From the NCBI GenBank assembly GCA_947499565.1, contig CANMOV010000001.1:806001-870000 (forward strand): a stretch of DNA of 64,000 nucleotides, written 5' to 3'. A model generated the notes under the pieces. It was not told where the DNA came from. It saw only the letters and a list, made by a program, of their open reading frames with translations, and did not search any database. The DNA comes from an uncultured Croceitalea sp. GTDB lineage: Bacteria; Bacteroidota; Bacteroidia; Flavobacteriales; Flavobacteriaceae. Shown piece by piece: positions 36,251-45,468 of this stretch (within the stretch, counting starts at the first letter, position 1; every line of letters starts with the position of its first letter). The position numbers and the translations under genes were made by a program.

Positions 36251-38596
36251 ATGGCCAAAAAACGAAGAAAATCTAAAGCTGCTGTAACTAAAAAGAAGAC
36301 TTCTTTTAAGCTTTCAAAAAAAAACAAAATTATTCTTGGTAGTTTTTTGATTGTGCTTAGTATAGCGCTATTCTTTTCCTTTATATCCTACTATTTTACT
36401 TGGCAGGCGGATCAAAGTTTACTAACCGAGTTCCGCGATAGAAATGCAGAAGCTGCAAATCTCTTAAATAAATTTGGCGCGGCCATAAGCCATTTTTTTA
36501 TGTATCAAGGTTTTGGTCTTGCTTCTTTTGTTTTTCCTATATTACTTGCGGTAACTGGTCTATATCTTTTCTTAGGCTTAGCTACAAAAAATCTTTGGAG
36601 CAAATGGATTTGGGGCTTATTAGGTGTTATCTGGGTGTCTATAGCACTTGGGTTTTTTGCGACTGAAAGACCGCTATTAGGTGGTTTGATTGGTTATGAA
36701 ATGAATGATTTTTTGCAGGATTATGCAGGTAAGATTGGGGTTTTATTGCTACTTGTATTCACGCTGATTATCATTTTAGTTCGTCTATTCAATTTTTCGC
36801 CCGAAGCAATTGGCAATTATTTTAGAACAAAAAGAGACTCCTTTAAAAGAGAGGTAACTCCAGAAATACTTGATGAAAGTTCCATTGAATTAGCGCTAGA
36901 AGATGAACCTGAAGTAAAAATTGACACCTACACTCATAAGAAAGATATCCCACCTTTGCGGAACGAAGCTGGTTTGGATGTTAACTTACCAGAAGAAGAA
37001 CCTAAAATAGATTTAGAAGTAAGTAAAGTTGCCGTAGAAAAGGAAGAGAAAGATATAAAGGCCGATAAATTGGTCAAAGATTTTGGCGAGTTTGACCCCA
37101 GACTTGAATTAGGTAAGTATAAATTTCCAACACTAGACTTATTAGATCAGCATGGCGTTACAGGCGGTATTACAATTAACCAAGAAGAGCTAGAAGAGAA
37201 CAAAAATAAGATTGTAAATACCCTTAAAAATTATAAAATTGGTATTGCACAAATAAAAGCCACCATTGGACCAACCGTAACACTTTATGAAATTGTTCCA
37301 GAAGCGGGGATTCGCATATCTAAAATTAAAAATCTTGAAGATGACATTGCGCTTTCCTTAGCAGCATTAGGAATTCGTATTATTGCCCCTATTCCTGGGA
37401 AAGGTACTATTGGTATTGAAGTCCCAAATAAGAATGCTACTATTGTTTCCATGCGTTCTGTTATTGCTTCAAAAAAGTTTCAGAATGCCGAAATGCAATT
37501 GCCCATTGCCTTTGGTAAAACTATTAGTAATGAAACTTTTGTGGTAGACTTAGCAAAAATGCCGCACTTATTAATGGCAGGTGCCACTGGACAGGGGAAG
37601 TCTGTAGGGTTAAATGCTGTAATTACTTCGCTTCTGTATAAAAAACATCCGGCAGAAATTAAGTTTGTATTAGTAGACCCAAAAAAGGTAGAGTTAACGC
37701 TTTTCAATAAAATTGAACGTCACTTTTTAGCAAAACTACCAGATTCTGAAGAAGCAATTATTACGGATAACACAAAGGTTATAAACACGTTGAATTCCCT
37801 TTGTATTGAAATGGATAATAGGTACGAGCTTTTGAAAGGGGCAATGGTTCGTAATATAAAAGAATACAATACGAAGTTTAAAGCTCGAAAGTTAAACCCG
37901 AATGACGGGCACAAATTCTTACCTTATATAGTTTTGGTGATAGATGAATTTGCAGACCTTATTATGACTGCTGGGAAAGAAGTTGAAACCCCAATAGCTA
38001 GATTGGCGCAATTGGCAAGAGCCATTGGAATTCACTTAATTATAGCAACGCAAAGACCTTCTGTAAATGTTATTACGGGTATTATAAAGGCTAATTTTCC
38101 AGCTAGAATTGCATTTAGGGTTACCTCTAAGATAGATTCGCGTACAATTTTAGATGCACAAGGTGCGGACCAATTAATTGGTAAAGGAGACATGTTATAT
38201 ACTCAAGGGAATGATGTTACCCGGATACAATGTGCCTTTGTAGATACGCCTGAAGTAGAAAAAATTACCGAATATATTGGTTCCCAAAGAGCGTACCCTA
38301 GCGCTCATGAACTTCCCGAATATATTGGCGAAGATTCTGGCACGAGTCTTGATTATGATATTTCGGATAGAGATAAATTATTTAGAGATGCTGCTGAGGT
38401 TGTCGTAATTGCGCAACAAGGTTCCGCTTCTTTAATACAAAGAAAATTAAAGCTTGGCTATAACCGAGCTGGTAGAATTATAGATCAGTTAGAAGCAGCA
38501 GGGATTGTGGGTCCTTTTGAAGGCAGTAAAGCCCGCCAAGTGCTGGTAGTAGATATTTTTGCACTAGATCAATTATTACAAAATGAGTCAAAATAA
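36251..38596 (+). CDS. ftsK: FtsK/SpoIIIE family DNA translocase
   Basis: A 781-residue septal DNA pump that clears and resolves chromosomes at division. A basic N-terminus, four membrane helices (about 25-190), an acidic linker (200-280), the alpha/beta motor with Walker A GATGQGKS near residue 444 and IVLVIDEFADLIM as Walker B, and the C-terminal winged-helix gamma domain (DAAEVVVIAQQGSASLIQRK) that reads polar chromosome motifs. The linker is short, as in SpoIIIE-like members. The lolA-like gene follows directly. Confidence 0.96.
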   Translation: MAKKRRKSKAAVTKKKTSFKLSKKNKIILGSFLIVLSIALFFSFISYYFTWQADQSLLTEFRDRNAEAANLLNKFGAAISHFFMYQGFGLASFVFPILLAVTGLYLFLGLATKNLWSKWIWGLLGVIWVSIALGFFATERPLLGGLIGYEMNDFLQDYAGKIGVLLLLVFTLIIILVRLFNFSPEAIGNYFRTKRDSFKREVTPEILDESSIELALEDEPEVKIDTYTHKKDIPPLRNEAGLDVNLPEEEPKIDLEVSKVAVEKEEKDIKADKLVKDFGEFDPRLELGKYKFPTLDLLDQHGVTGGITINQEELEENKNKIVNTLKNYKIGIAQIKATIGPTVTLYEIVPEAGIRISKIKNLEDDIALSLAALGIRIIAPIPGKGTIGIEVPNKNATIVSMRSVIASKKFQNAEMQLPIAFGKTISNETFVVDLAKMPHLLMAGATGQGKSVGLNAVITSLLYKKHPAEIKFVLVDPKKVELTLFNKIERHFLAKLPDSEEAIITDNTKVINTLNSLCIEMDNRYELLKGAMVRNIKEYNTKFKARKLNPNDGHKFLPYIVLVIDEFADLIMTAGKEVETPIARLAQLARAIGIHLIIATQRPSVNVITGIIKANFPARIAFRVTSKIDSRTILDAQGADQLIGKGDMLYTQGNDVTRIQCAFVDTPEVEKITEYIGSQRAYPSAHELPEYIGEDSGTSLDYDISDRDKLFRDAAEVVVIAQQGSASLIQRKLKLGYNRAGRIIDQLEAAGIVGPFEGSKARQVLVVDIFALDQLLQNESK

Positions 38597-38600
38597 TACC

Positions 38601-39248
38601 ATGATAAAAAGAACACTAATACTAGTAACATTTATAGCATTCGGATTTTCCTCTTTTGGGCAAAATTCCCAAAAGGCAAAAGCCCTATTAGATGAGGTTT
38701 ACAATAATGTCACTTCTTATGAGAATATCTATATTGATTTTAACTATTCCCTTGAAAATACGGAAGCCGATATAAAACAAGAAACAAAAGGCAATGTTAC
38801 CTTAAAAGGTGATAAGTATGTAGCTAATCTTTTTGGAGCCAAGCAGCTATTTGATGGTGCCAAGGTTTACACCGTAGTTCCCGAAAATGAGGAAGTAACT
38901 ATTGAGAGTCCTAGCGAAGAAGAAAATACGGTTACGCCATCTAAAATGCTAACTTTTTATAAGACAGGGCATAACTACCAATGGGATATTTTACAAAACG
39001 TAAATGGTAGAAAAATTCAATTCATTAAACTTATCCCAATTGACACAAATACTGAAATAAAGTCTATTTTACTTGGTATTGATGCAGGAACCAAACATAT
39101 CTATAAACTGATTGAAACAGGAAAGAATAGTACAAAAACTACGATTACCGTTAATTCTTTCAAAACCAATCAGCCCTTATCAAAAAGCTTGTTTACTTTT
39201 GATGAGGCCAAGTACAAAGACGATGGCTATTATATCATAAGAAATTAG
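38601..39248 (+). CDS. LolA-like outer-membrane lipoprotein carrier protein
   Basis: An exported protein of about 215 residues; the ATG at 38601 gives a clean signal peptide (MIKRTLILVTFIAFGFSSFGQ), while an earlier in-frame ATG at 38583 would overlap ftsK by 14 bp. The mature part (YENIYIDFNYSLENTEADIK, GNVTLKGDKYVANLFGAKQLFDGAKVYTV) follows the LolA/LolB half-barrel pattern that shields lipoprotein acyl chains. Between ftsK and an LptF/G permease, it belongs to a conserved Bacteroidota envelope cluster. Confidence 0.85.
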   Translation: MIKRTLILVTFIAFGFSSFGQNSQKAKALLDEVYNNVTSYENIYIDFNYSLENTEADIKQETKGNVTLKGDKYVANLFGAKQLFDGAKVYTVVPENEEVTIESPSEEENTVTPSKMLTFYKTGHNYQWDILQNVNGRKIQFIKLIPIDTNTEIKSILLGIDAGTKHIYKLIETGKNSTKTTITVNSFKTNQPLSKSLFTFDEAKYKDDGYYIIRN

Positions 39249-39249
39249 T

Positions 39250-40731
39250 GTGTTACCAATAATTGACCGATATATATTATCGAGATTTCTTTATAATTTT
39301 TTCAGTTCGTTTGTAATATTGATGGTCATCTTCATATTCCAAACGGTGTGGCTTTTTATAGATGATCTTGCTGGTAAAGACCTTGATATTTGGATAATTG
39401 GTAAGTTCCTTTTTTACCTAATGCCCAATTTAACAGAGAAGGTACTGCCACTTACCGTTTTACTTTCGTCCATTCTTACTTTTGGAAGCTTTGCAGAAAA
39501 CTATGAGTTTGCCGCAATGAAGGCATCTGGTATATCGCTTCAAAAAGCGATGCGAAGTCTTATTGTATTTACGGTGCTGCTTGGGATTTTTACATTTTTC
39601 TTTGCCAACAGTGTTATTCCTGCTTCAGAACAAAAAATATGGAATATGAGGCGAAATATTGCTAAAGTTAAACCTGCCGCAGTAATTGTAGAAGGTGTCT
39701 TTAGTGATATTGAGGGTACTGAAATGAATATTAAAGTTGAAAAAAAATCTGGAGATAATGATCAGTATTTAGAAGATGTTGTAATTCATCAAAAATCAAA
39801 GACTAAAATTAATACAACGGTCATTAAAGCAAAAACTGGTGAGTTGATTAGTAGCGAAGAATCTGATATTATTCAGTTGGTTTTAAATGATGGGCATCGC
39901 TATGAAGAAATGCAACCAAAAGCTGCTAAAGAAAAACGCAAGCATCCGTTTACCAATGCAGAATTTGAGACATACATTACGAACATAGATATTTCGTCTT
40001 TGGGTAGTAAGGATCTTGAAGAAGAATCAGATATCACAACTGATAAAATGAAAAATATCGCTCGCTTAAGTAAAGATATTGATTCATTAAAGATTAATAA
40101 CCTGAAACAAGTAAATGCCTTTTCAAAAAGTATTACTTCAAGAATGGGGGCTTTTCCAATAGTACTGCCCGATTCTATTGCATCCCTAAAACCTACAAAA
40201 GAACATAAAGAAGTAATAAAAGATACTATTAAAAGTACAGAAGACCTATTAGCAGCACTTCCAGAATGGCAAAAAACGCAATTACTTAGTAATGCAAAGA
40301 ATACAGTTACCAATGTTCTAAATACCATTAAGGGTAAAAAACTTGAACTGAATAAAAGGTACGAAGTCTATAACCGTCATATTTTATCCTTACACAAAAA
40401 ATTTGCTTTAGCTTTTTCTTGTATTATTCTATTTTTTGTAGGAGCTCCGCTAGGTGCCATAATTCGCAAAGGTGGGCTAGGTTTGCCTATGGTTATTGCA
40501 ATAATTTTATTTTTGACTTACTATTTTATAGGTGTTTTTGCAGATAATTATGCCAAAAAAGGAGAAATGCATCCCATTTTAGGAGCATGGTTATCTACAC
40601 TCATTATGTTACCTTTAAGTATCTTTTTAACCAAAAGAGCTACTGCAGACCGAGGACTAATGAGTGTGGGCGGTATTTTGGATGTATTTAAAAGCATATT
40701 TAAAAGGAAGGAAAAGAAACAACACGCATGA
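39250..40731 (+). CDS. LptF/LptG family LPS export permease
   Basis: A 493-residue YjgP/YjgQ-family inner-membrane protein. Helices lie near the N-terminus (ILSRFLYNFFSSFVILMVIF and following) and in the last 130 residues (LAFSCIILFFVGAPLGAIIRKGGLG), separated by a large periplasmic beta-jellyroll region. It is part of the ABC exporter that extracts lipopolysaccharide from the inner membrane. The start is GTG, 1 bp after the preceding stop. The family cannot be split reliably into LptF or LptG from sequence alone. Confidence 0.9.
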   Translation: MLPIIDRYILSRFLYNFFSSFVILMVIFIFQTVWLFIDDLAGKDLDIWIIGKFLFYLMPNLTEKVLPLTVLLSSILTFGSFAENYEFAAMKASGISLQKAMRSLIVFTVLLGIFTFFFANSVIPASEQKIWNMRRNIAKVKPAAVIVEGVFSDIEGTEMNIKVEKKSGDNDQYLEDVVIHQKSKTKINTTVIKAKTGELISSEESDIIQLVLNDGHRYEEMQPKAAKEKRKHPFTNAEFETYITNIDISSLGSKDLEEESDITTDKMKNIARLSKDIDSLKINNLKQVNAFSKSITSRMGAFPIVLPDSIASLKPTKEHKEVIKDTIKSTEDLLAALPEWQKTQLLSNAKNTVTNVLNTIKGKKLELNKRYEVYNRHILSLHKKFALAFSCIILFFVGAPLGAIIRKGGLGLPMVIAIILFLTYYFIGVFADNYAKKGEMHPILGAWLSTLIMLPLSIFLTKRATADRGLMSVGGILDVFKSIFKRKEKKQHA

Positions 40732-41870
40732 GCGAAACCATAGATCATACAGTTCAGCTAAATACTATAGAAGAAGCTATTACCGATATCCGACAAGGAA
40801 AAGTAATCATAGTTGTTGATGATGAGAACAGAGAGAATGAAGGGGATTTTTTGGCAGCAGCTGAATCTATTACCCCAGAGACCATAAATTTTATGGCAAC
40901 TCATGGTCGTGGTCTTATTTGCGCTCCCCTAACCGAAGGTAGATGTAAAGAGCTAGGACTTCATAAAATGGTAACCCACAATACTGATCCTCTTGAAACA
41001 GCTTTTACCGTTTCAGTAGATTTAAGGGGTAATGGAGTTACAACAGGAATTTCGGCCTCGGATCGTGCAAAAACTGTTATTGCCCTTACCCAATCAGAAA
41101 CAAAACCACATGAGTTAGCAAGACCTGGTCATATTTTTCCTTTAATAGCAAAGGAAGGTGGGGTGTTACGACGCACTGGACATACAGAAGCTGCTATAGA
41201 TTTTGCAAGACTAGCTGGGCTTAAACCTGCGGGAGTTATTGTAGAAATCATGAATGAAGATGGCAGTATGGCCAGATTACCTCAATTAATTGATGTTGCA
41301 AAAAAGTTTGATTTAAAAATTGTTTCCATCGAAGACTTGGTCGCTTATAGAATGGAACACGATAGCCTAATAGAAAAAAAAGAGGATTTCACGCTTAAGA
41401 CCAGGTTTGGCGAGTTTAGATTACGAGCCTATAAACAAACTACAAACGAACAAGTGCATATTGCATTAACTAAAGGAAGCTGGAAAAAAGATGAAAAAGT
41501 CTTAACCAGAATTAATTCTACTTTAGTCAACAATGATATTTTAGGTACGCTTACCAATAATCCTGATAGTAAATTAAGTGACATGTTTGCTGCAATAAAT
41601 GCAGAAGGAAAGGGGGCTTTTGTTTTTATAAACCAGGAACCACAGGCTATGAATCTATTGGGACGCTTAGAAGAATTAAAAGAATTACAGACCGACACCA
41701 TAGTAAAAGCTCCAAAAATAGATATGGACGCCAAAGATTTTGGAGTTGGTGCACAAATACTTCACGATTTAAACATTTCTAAAGTTAGGTTGCTTTCTAA
41801 TTCTGAACAAACCAAACGTGTTGGTATTGTTGGGTATGGGTTAGAGATTATAGAATATGTAAAGTACTAA
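40728..41870 (+). CDS. ribB: 3,4-dihydroxy-2-butanone 4-phosphate synthase with degenerate GTP cyclohydrolase II domain
   Basis: A 380-residue RibBA-shaped protein. Residues 1-205 are a complete RibB: DDENRENEGDFLAAAE, THGRGLICAPLTE, RPGHIFPLIA and RTGHTEAAIDFARLAG, so it should make the four-carbon precursor of riboflavin from ribulose 5-phosphate. The C-terminal half keeps the GTP-cyclohydrolase-II fold (FGVGAQILHDLNI) but the zinc motif with three cysteines is replaced by NSTLVNNDILGTLTNN and QEGRGIGL by QEPQAMNL, so it cannot be an active RibA. It overlaps the permease stop by 4 bp and the convergent aminotransferase by 4 bp. Confidence 0.92.
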   Translation: MSETIDHTVQLNTIEEAITDIRQGKVIIVVDDENRENEGDFLAAAESITPETINFMATHGRGLICAPLTEGRCKELGLHKMVTHNTDPLETAFTVSVDLRGNGVTTGISASDRAKTVIALTQSETKPHELARPGHIFPLIAKEGGVLRRTGHTEAAIDFARLAGLKPAGVIVEIMNEDGSMARLPQLIDVAKKFDLKIVSIEDLVAYRMEHDSLIEKKEDFTLKTRFGEFRLRAYKQTTNEQVHIALTKGSWKKDEKVLTRINSTLVNNDILGTLTNNPDSKLSDMFAAINAEGKGAFVFINQEPQAMNLLGRLEELKELQTDTIVKAPKIDMDAKDFGVGAQILHDLNISKVRLLSNSEQTKRVGIVGYGLEIIEYVKY

Positions 41871-43060
41871 AAGAGCTCTCTTAAAACAGAAATGATTTTC
41901 TGTGCTCTTTTTTCTACTTCAGCCTCTGTCCAGCTTAGCTTTATCAAACAAGAAATGGTTCTGCTAATCCAATGGTCCGAATTTGAAAAGTCAGATTTCG
42001 AATAATCAGGTAGGCCTTCTTTAACTTCAGCAGGCAATTTTCCTAATGATTTTAAATTGGTTAAATGTTCCCACTTACGGTAATAATGCCAATTATTATC
42101 ATACCAATAAAAGCATGCATCAATTCCATTTTCCCCCAGAGCTTTATGTGCTTTTCGTGTAATTTCTTCGGAAGGAAGAAAGAAATTTAAAAAAGAATAG
42201 TTCTCCACTCCCCCATTTGGGACACGTCTAAAGCTAACTTGAGGTATTTGCGCTAAAGCGCTTCTCAACAGAGTATAGTTATGTTCTTGAATGGTTATAA
42301 ATTCGTTCAATCTTAGTATCTGGGCGCAACCTACAGCGGCATTTAATTCGGAAATACGAAAATTATAACCTAAAAATGGGTGTTGCTCTGCTCCCCTATC
42401 ATTGCCTATGTGGTCATGACCATGGTCTGAGTATTTATGTGCGTTTTCGTAATAATCTCCATTATTCGTTACCATAGCACCACCTTCCCCACAGGTTATC
42501 GTTTTCACATAATCGAAAGAGAAGCATCCCAAATCACCAATACTACCTAGTGGTTTACCTTTATAACTGCCTCCTATTGCCTGGCAAGCGTCTTCTAATA
42601 ATAGCAAACCATATTTATTACAGAGTGCCTTCAATGCATCTAAATCTGCCATAGAACCACACATATGCACTGGCATAATTACTTTAGTTTTATCAGTAAT
42701 TGATTTTTCAACAGCTTTAGGATTCAATGTGAGCGTGTCGTCCACATCAACCAAAACTGGAATAGCCCCTAATGCCAAAATGGACTCAAAGCTAGCTACA
42801 AATGTGAACGTAGGCATAATTACTTCATCTCCAGCTCCTATTCCTGCGCTAGCTAAAGCAACAGTTAATGCTGCTGTTCCACTACTTAATAAATGCACAT
42901 GGCTTACTTCCATCCTATTTGCAAGAGCAGCTTCTAATTCTTTGGCCTTCCATTGTCCATCTCGCATTCCATCAAACCCATAACGCATTAGCACTCCAGT
43001 ATCTAGTACTTTTTCTACTTCTGATTTCTCTTTATCTCCAAATAATTCAAATCCAGGCAT
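41867..43060 (-). CDS. DegT/DnrJ/EryC1/StrS family PLP aminotransferase
   Basis: A 397-residue fold-type-I aminotransferase of the sugar-aminotransferase family. VHLLSSGTAALTVALASAGIGAGDEVIMP binds the cofactor phosphate, LLEDACQAIGGSYKGKPLGSIGD holds the PLP-ring aspartate, and K186 in SFDYVKTITCGEGG forms the Schiff base. Such enzymes aminate keto-sugars for surface polysaccharides or antibiotics. No sugar-biosynthesis neighbours are seen, so the substrate remains open. It converges on ribB. Confidence 0.88.
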   Translation of the reverse strand: MPGFELFGDKEKSEVEKVLDTGVLMRYGFDGMRDGQWKAKELEAALANRMEVSHVHLLSSGTAALTVALASAGIGAGDEVIMPTFTFVASFESILALGAIPVLVDVDDTLTLNPKAVEKSITDKTKVIMPVHMCGSMADLDALKALCNKYGLLLLEDACQAIGGSYKGKPLGSIGDLGCFSFDYVKTITCGEGGAMVTNNGDYYENAHKYSDHGHDHIGNDRGAEQHPFLGYNFRISELNAAVGCAQILRLNEFITIQEHNYTLLRSALAQIPQVSFRRVPNGGVENYSFLNFFLPSEEITRKAHKALGENGIDACFYWYDNNWHYYRKWEHLTNLKSLGKLPAEVKEGLPDYSKSDFSNSDHWISRTISCLIKLSWTEAEVEKRAQKIISVLRELF

Positions 43061-43077
43061 TCTAAATATTTCAAATA

Positions 43078-43839
43078 TTAATAATTGCTAAAAAACCATA
43101 ATTTAATAGCCATAATAGTAACCATTACCACCAAAAAGGTTTTAATAAAACCATCTCCTTTTTTCACTGAAAAACGGCTCGCTACCCATGCTCCAGTACC
43201 ATTTCCAATGGCTAAAACAAAACCAACAAACCACACAACTTTGTCATTAAGAGCAAAAACAACAAGGGCAGACAACATATACGTGAAAACCACTACCACT
43301 TTAGTAGCATTAGCACGCACTAGCGTCATCCTATTCACAAAATTCAAAAATAATAGCATTAAAAAACCTAAACCAGCATTTATAAAACCACCATAAATAC
43401 CAAAAAAGAAAAAAACAACTATACCTAACCATAAATACTTTCCGGTAAGCCTTTCTTCTAAATCGTTTATCTTAATTCTTGGTTTAAATAGGATAATTAA
43501 TACCACTGATAGCATTACTATAGCAAGAATTCTATTAAAAGCTTCCCCATCAACATCTACGGCGATTCTGGCTCCAATTATAGCTCCTAAAAGAGCCGAA
43601 ATACCTAAATAAATATTAAAAGGAAAAGTACTAACTCCTTTGCTTTTAAACCCTGCGGTTGCCATTGCAGTTTGTACCACAATTGCAACGCGATTAGTAC
43701 CATTAGCCACTGCTGGTGGTAGTCCAAGGAAGATTAATACTGGCAATGAAAGTAGGGAACCTCCACCGGCCACGGTATTAATAAAGCCAACAGCAAAACC
43801 AACAATAATAAGTAGTAGGTAGTGGTACCATTCTTCCAT
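43078..43839 (-). CDS. TauE/SafE (TSUP) family sulfite/anion exporter
   Basis: A 253-residue inner-membrane protein with about eight helices. The repeated half-motifs GFAVGFINTVAGGGSLLSLPVLIFLGLPPAVANGTNRVA and GIYGGFINAGLGFLMLLFLNFVNRMTLVRANATKV mark the TSUP family, which moves sulfite, sulfoacetate and similar anions. It lies 17 bp before the DegT gene on the same strand, so they may be co-transcribed. Confidence 0.9.
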   Translation of the reverse strand: MEEWYHYLLLIIVGFAVGFINTVAGGGSLLSLPVLIFLGLPPAVANGTNRVAIVVQTAMATAGFKSKGVSTFPFNIYLGISALLGAIIGARIAVDVDGEAFNRILAIVMLSVVLIILFKPRIKINDLEERLTGKYLWLGIVVFFFFGIYGGFINAGLGFLMLLFLNFVNRMTLVRANATKVVVVFTYMLSALVVFALNDKVVWFVGFVLAIGNGTGAWVASRFSVKKGDGFIKTFLVVMVTIMAIKLWFFSNY

Positions 43840-43923
43840 TTTGTAAAAGTACTACTGATAAATGTATTGGGAATCATTAAAAAAATATACTTATCCTTCT
43901 TTTAGATTAATAAAAAAGGTTAG

Positions 43924-43931
43924 TATATTTG
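43924..43931 (+). promoter_or_regulatory. Promoter -7 box of tRNA-Ser
   Basis: TATATTTG is an exact TAnnTTTG box ending 11 bp before the mature tRNA 5' end, a sensible distance for a short precursor leader. Confidence 0.55.
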
Positions 43932-43942
43932 CAGCCGCATTA

Positions 43943-44027
43943 GGAGAAATGGCAGAGTGGTCGAATGCGGTAGTCTTGAAAACTATTGAGGGTCACACCT
44001 CCGGGGGTTCGAATCCCTCTTTCTCCG
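43943..44027 (+). tRNA. tRNA-Ser (anticodon TGA)
   Basis: The acceptor arms GGAGAAA and TTTCTCC pair fully; the anticodon arm GTAGT-CTTGAAA-ACTAT gives anticodon TGA; a long variable arm (GAGGGTCACACCTC) marks a class II serine tRNA; the T arm is GGGGGTTCGAATCCCTC. The discriminator is G and CCA is not encoded. It reads UCN serine codons. Its 3' end plus terminator recur at 62988-63092, so it served as the integration site of the downstream island. Confidence 0.96.
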
Positions 44028-44120
44028 CAATCAAGTCCAAGGCTTGAAAATAAAAAACCACCAAGTTTACTTGAGTGGTTTTTTTGTTTTTAAGATGTAG
44101 GCATTTGCAGAATGCCGTAA
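44016..44120 (+). repeat. Left direct repeat (attL-like): tRNA-Ser 3' end plus terminator
   Basis: From CCTCTTTCTCCGCAATC to GCCGTAA this 105-bp stretch is repeated at 62988-63092 with no difference that I can see. It includes the last 12 bases of the tRNA, a small TCAAG/CTTGA hairpin, the terminator, and a GGCATT-TGCAG-AATGCC hairpin (44100-44116). Weaker similarity to the right copy continues to about 44150. Confidence 0.9.
44052..44085 (+). terminator. Bidirectional terminator after tRNA-Ser
   Basis: AAAAAACCACCAAG pairs with CTTG-A-GTGGTTTTTT around a TTTA loop, giving a 14-bp stem with one bulged A, an A run before and a T run after. An identical copy is at 63024-63057 within the right repeat. 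Confidence 0.88.
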
Positions 44121-44345
44121 AAAGCATATTGGAACAAAATTCCTCTCTCCAATCAAAGAACCTATAAAAGGCACTAAAAATCCTATGAAAAATGATGTAT
44201 TTCACACTTTTTATTTGGTAATAAAAGGAACTGGGATGCAAGAGAATGAGCAAATTGACGGTCATTTTTATTGAATAAATATTCTTTAAAAAATATTTAA
44301 TGTTCGAATTGATTTGTACTTTGTGAACTGAATTTCTTATGAAGT

Positions 44346-45383
44346 ATGAATCAACAATTACTATTTTTCTTTAGTGCTTTAGGAGCTTTTAATGGGCTTC
44401 TTGTTGGTCTGTATTTTATTTTTTTAACTAAGCCAAAACATCTATCAAATACTCTTTTAGGTGCGCTTTTTCTTGCGCTAAGTGTTCGCGTGGGCAAATC
44501 AGTATTTTTTTATTTCTATGATAGTATTGCTGATGGGTATATTCAGTTTGGTCTTTTTGCTTGTTGGCTCATAGGTCCATTTTTGTTTTATTATGTTAGA
44601 AGTGCGATTAATCCAAAATCAACACTAGCTAAGGAAACCACTCTTGTACTTTTATTACTATCTGTCTTTGGTATAGTTATAAACCTTCTTTTTTCTTGGT
44701 CCGGATATCCTAATTTATGGAACTACTTCATTAAGTTTATTTACTTACAATGGTTAGCGTTTGTAATTTTGACAGGATGGCTATTGTATAAGTATAGAAA
44801 CCGATGGCTCGTTGGCAGTAAAAACAAACCCTTTAAATTGTGGTTGTCAAGCATTTATTTTGGAAATTTTATTATCTGTATTGCGTTTAATACGGGGAAT
44901 TATACATCTTATATTGTAGGAGCACTCAGTTTTTCATTTGTGTTCTATGCGCTTATCCTATTCCTTACTTTCCATAAACGGCGAGATGAACTCTTATTTT
45001 TAGCGGCTAGAAAATACCTAAGTAATAAGCTTGATACTAAAGAAGCACAAGAACTTAGCATTAAGCTAGAAAGTATACTTAAAAAAGACAACCTATTTCT
45101 AGATTCTAATCTATCACTTGATAGGGTTGCTAAATTACTTAATGTAAATCGAGGGAAAGTATCACAAACATTAAATGAATACCGCCAGACCAATTTCAAT
45201 GATTTTATAAATGCATATCGAATTCAAGAAGCAAAGGTTATGATTAAGAACAAAAGTGAATACACTTTTGAAGCTATTGCAGTGGATTGCGGCTTTAATT
45301 CAAAATCCACTTTTTACACTGCGTTTAAAAAACATTCGGGTATGACACCTGCAAAATTTAGAAATCAAATTTTAGAAGCCTAA
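44346..45383 (+). CDS. Membrane-bound AraC family transcriptional regulator
   Basis: A 345-residue protein: about seven hydrophobic helices in residues 5-220 (FFFSALGAFNGLLVGLYFIF onward) and an AraC double helix-turn-helix in the last 100 residues (LSLDRVAKLLNVNRGKVSQTL and AIAVDCGFNSKSTFYTAFKKHSGMTPAKFRN). Such Bacteroidota regulators sense a signal at the membrane and bind DNA from there. It is the first gene inside the island, with 225 bp of gene-free DNA between the left repeat and its ATG, so it is a candidate regulator of the hydrolase genes that follow. Confidence 0.9.
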   Translation: MNQQLLFFFSALGAFNGLLVGLYFIFLTKPKHLSNTLLGALFLALSVRVGKSVFFYFYDSIADGYIQFGLFACWLIGPFLFYYVRSAINPKSTLAKETTLVLLLLSVFGIVINLLFSWSGYPNLWNYFIKFIYLQWLAFVILTGWLLYKYRNRWLVGSKNKPFKLWLSSIYFGNFIICIAFNTGNYTSYIVGALSFSFVFYALILFLTFHKRRDELLFLAARKYLSNKLDTKEAQELSIKLESILKKDNLFLDSNLSLDRVAKLLNVNRGKVSQTLNEYRQTNFNDFINAYRIQEAKVMIKNKSEYTFEAIAVDCGFNSKSTFYTAFKKHSGMTPAKFRNQILEA

Positions 45384-45468
45384 ACGTACAATATAATTAT
45401 TCCGTACTCCTAAATTATTTAAAGAAATCTTTTTTTTCTCCACAATAAGTATTCTTGTCTTAAAAAAG

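Noticed and set aside
43862-44047. ORF across the tRNA-Ser gene
   Set aside because: It is an accidental reading frame through a well-formed tRNA.
43993-44265. 90-codon minus-strand ORF after the tRNA
   Set aside because: It covers the tRNA 3' end and terminator on the opposite strand; no protein-like features.
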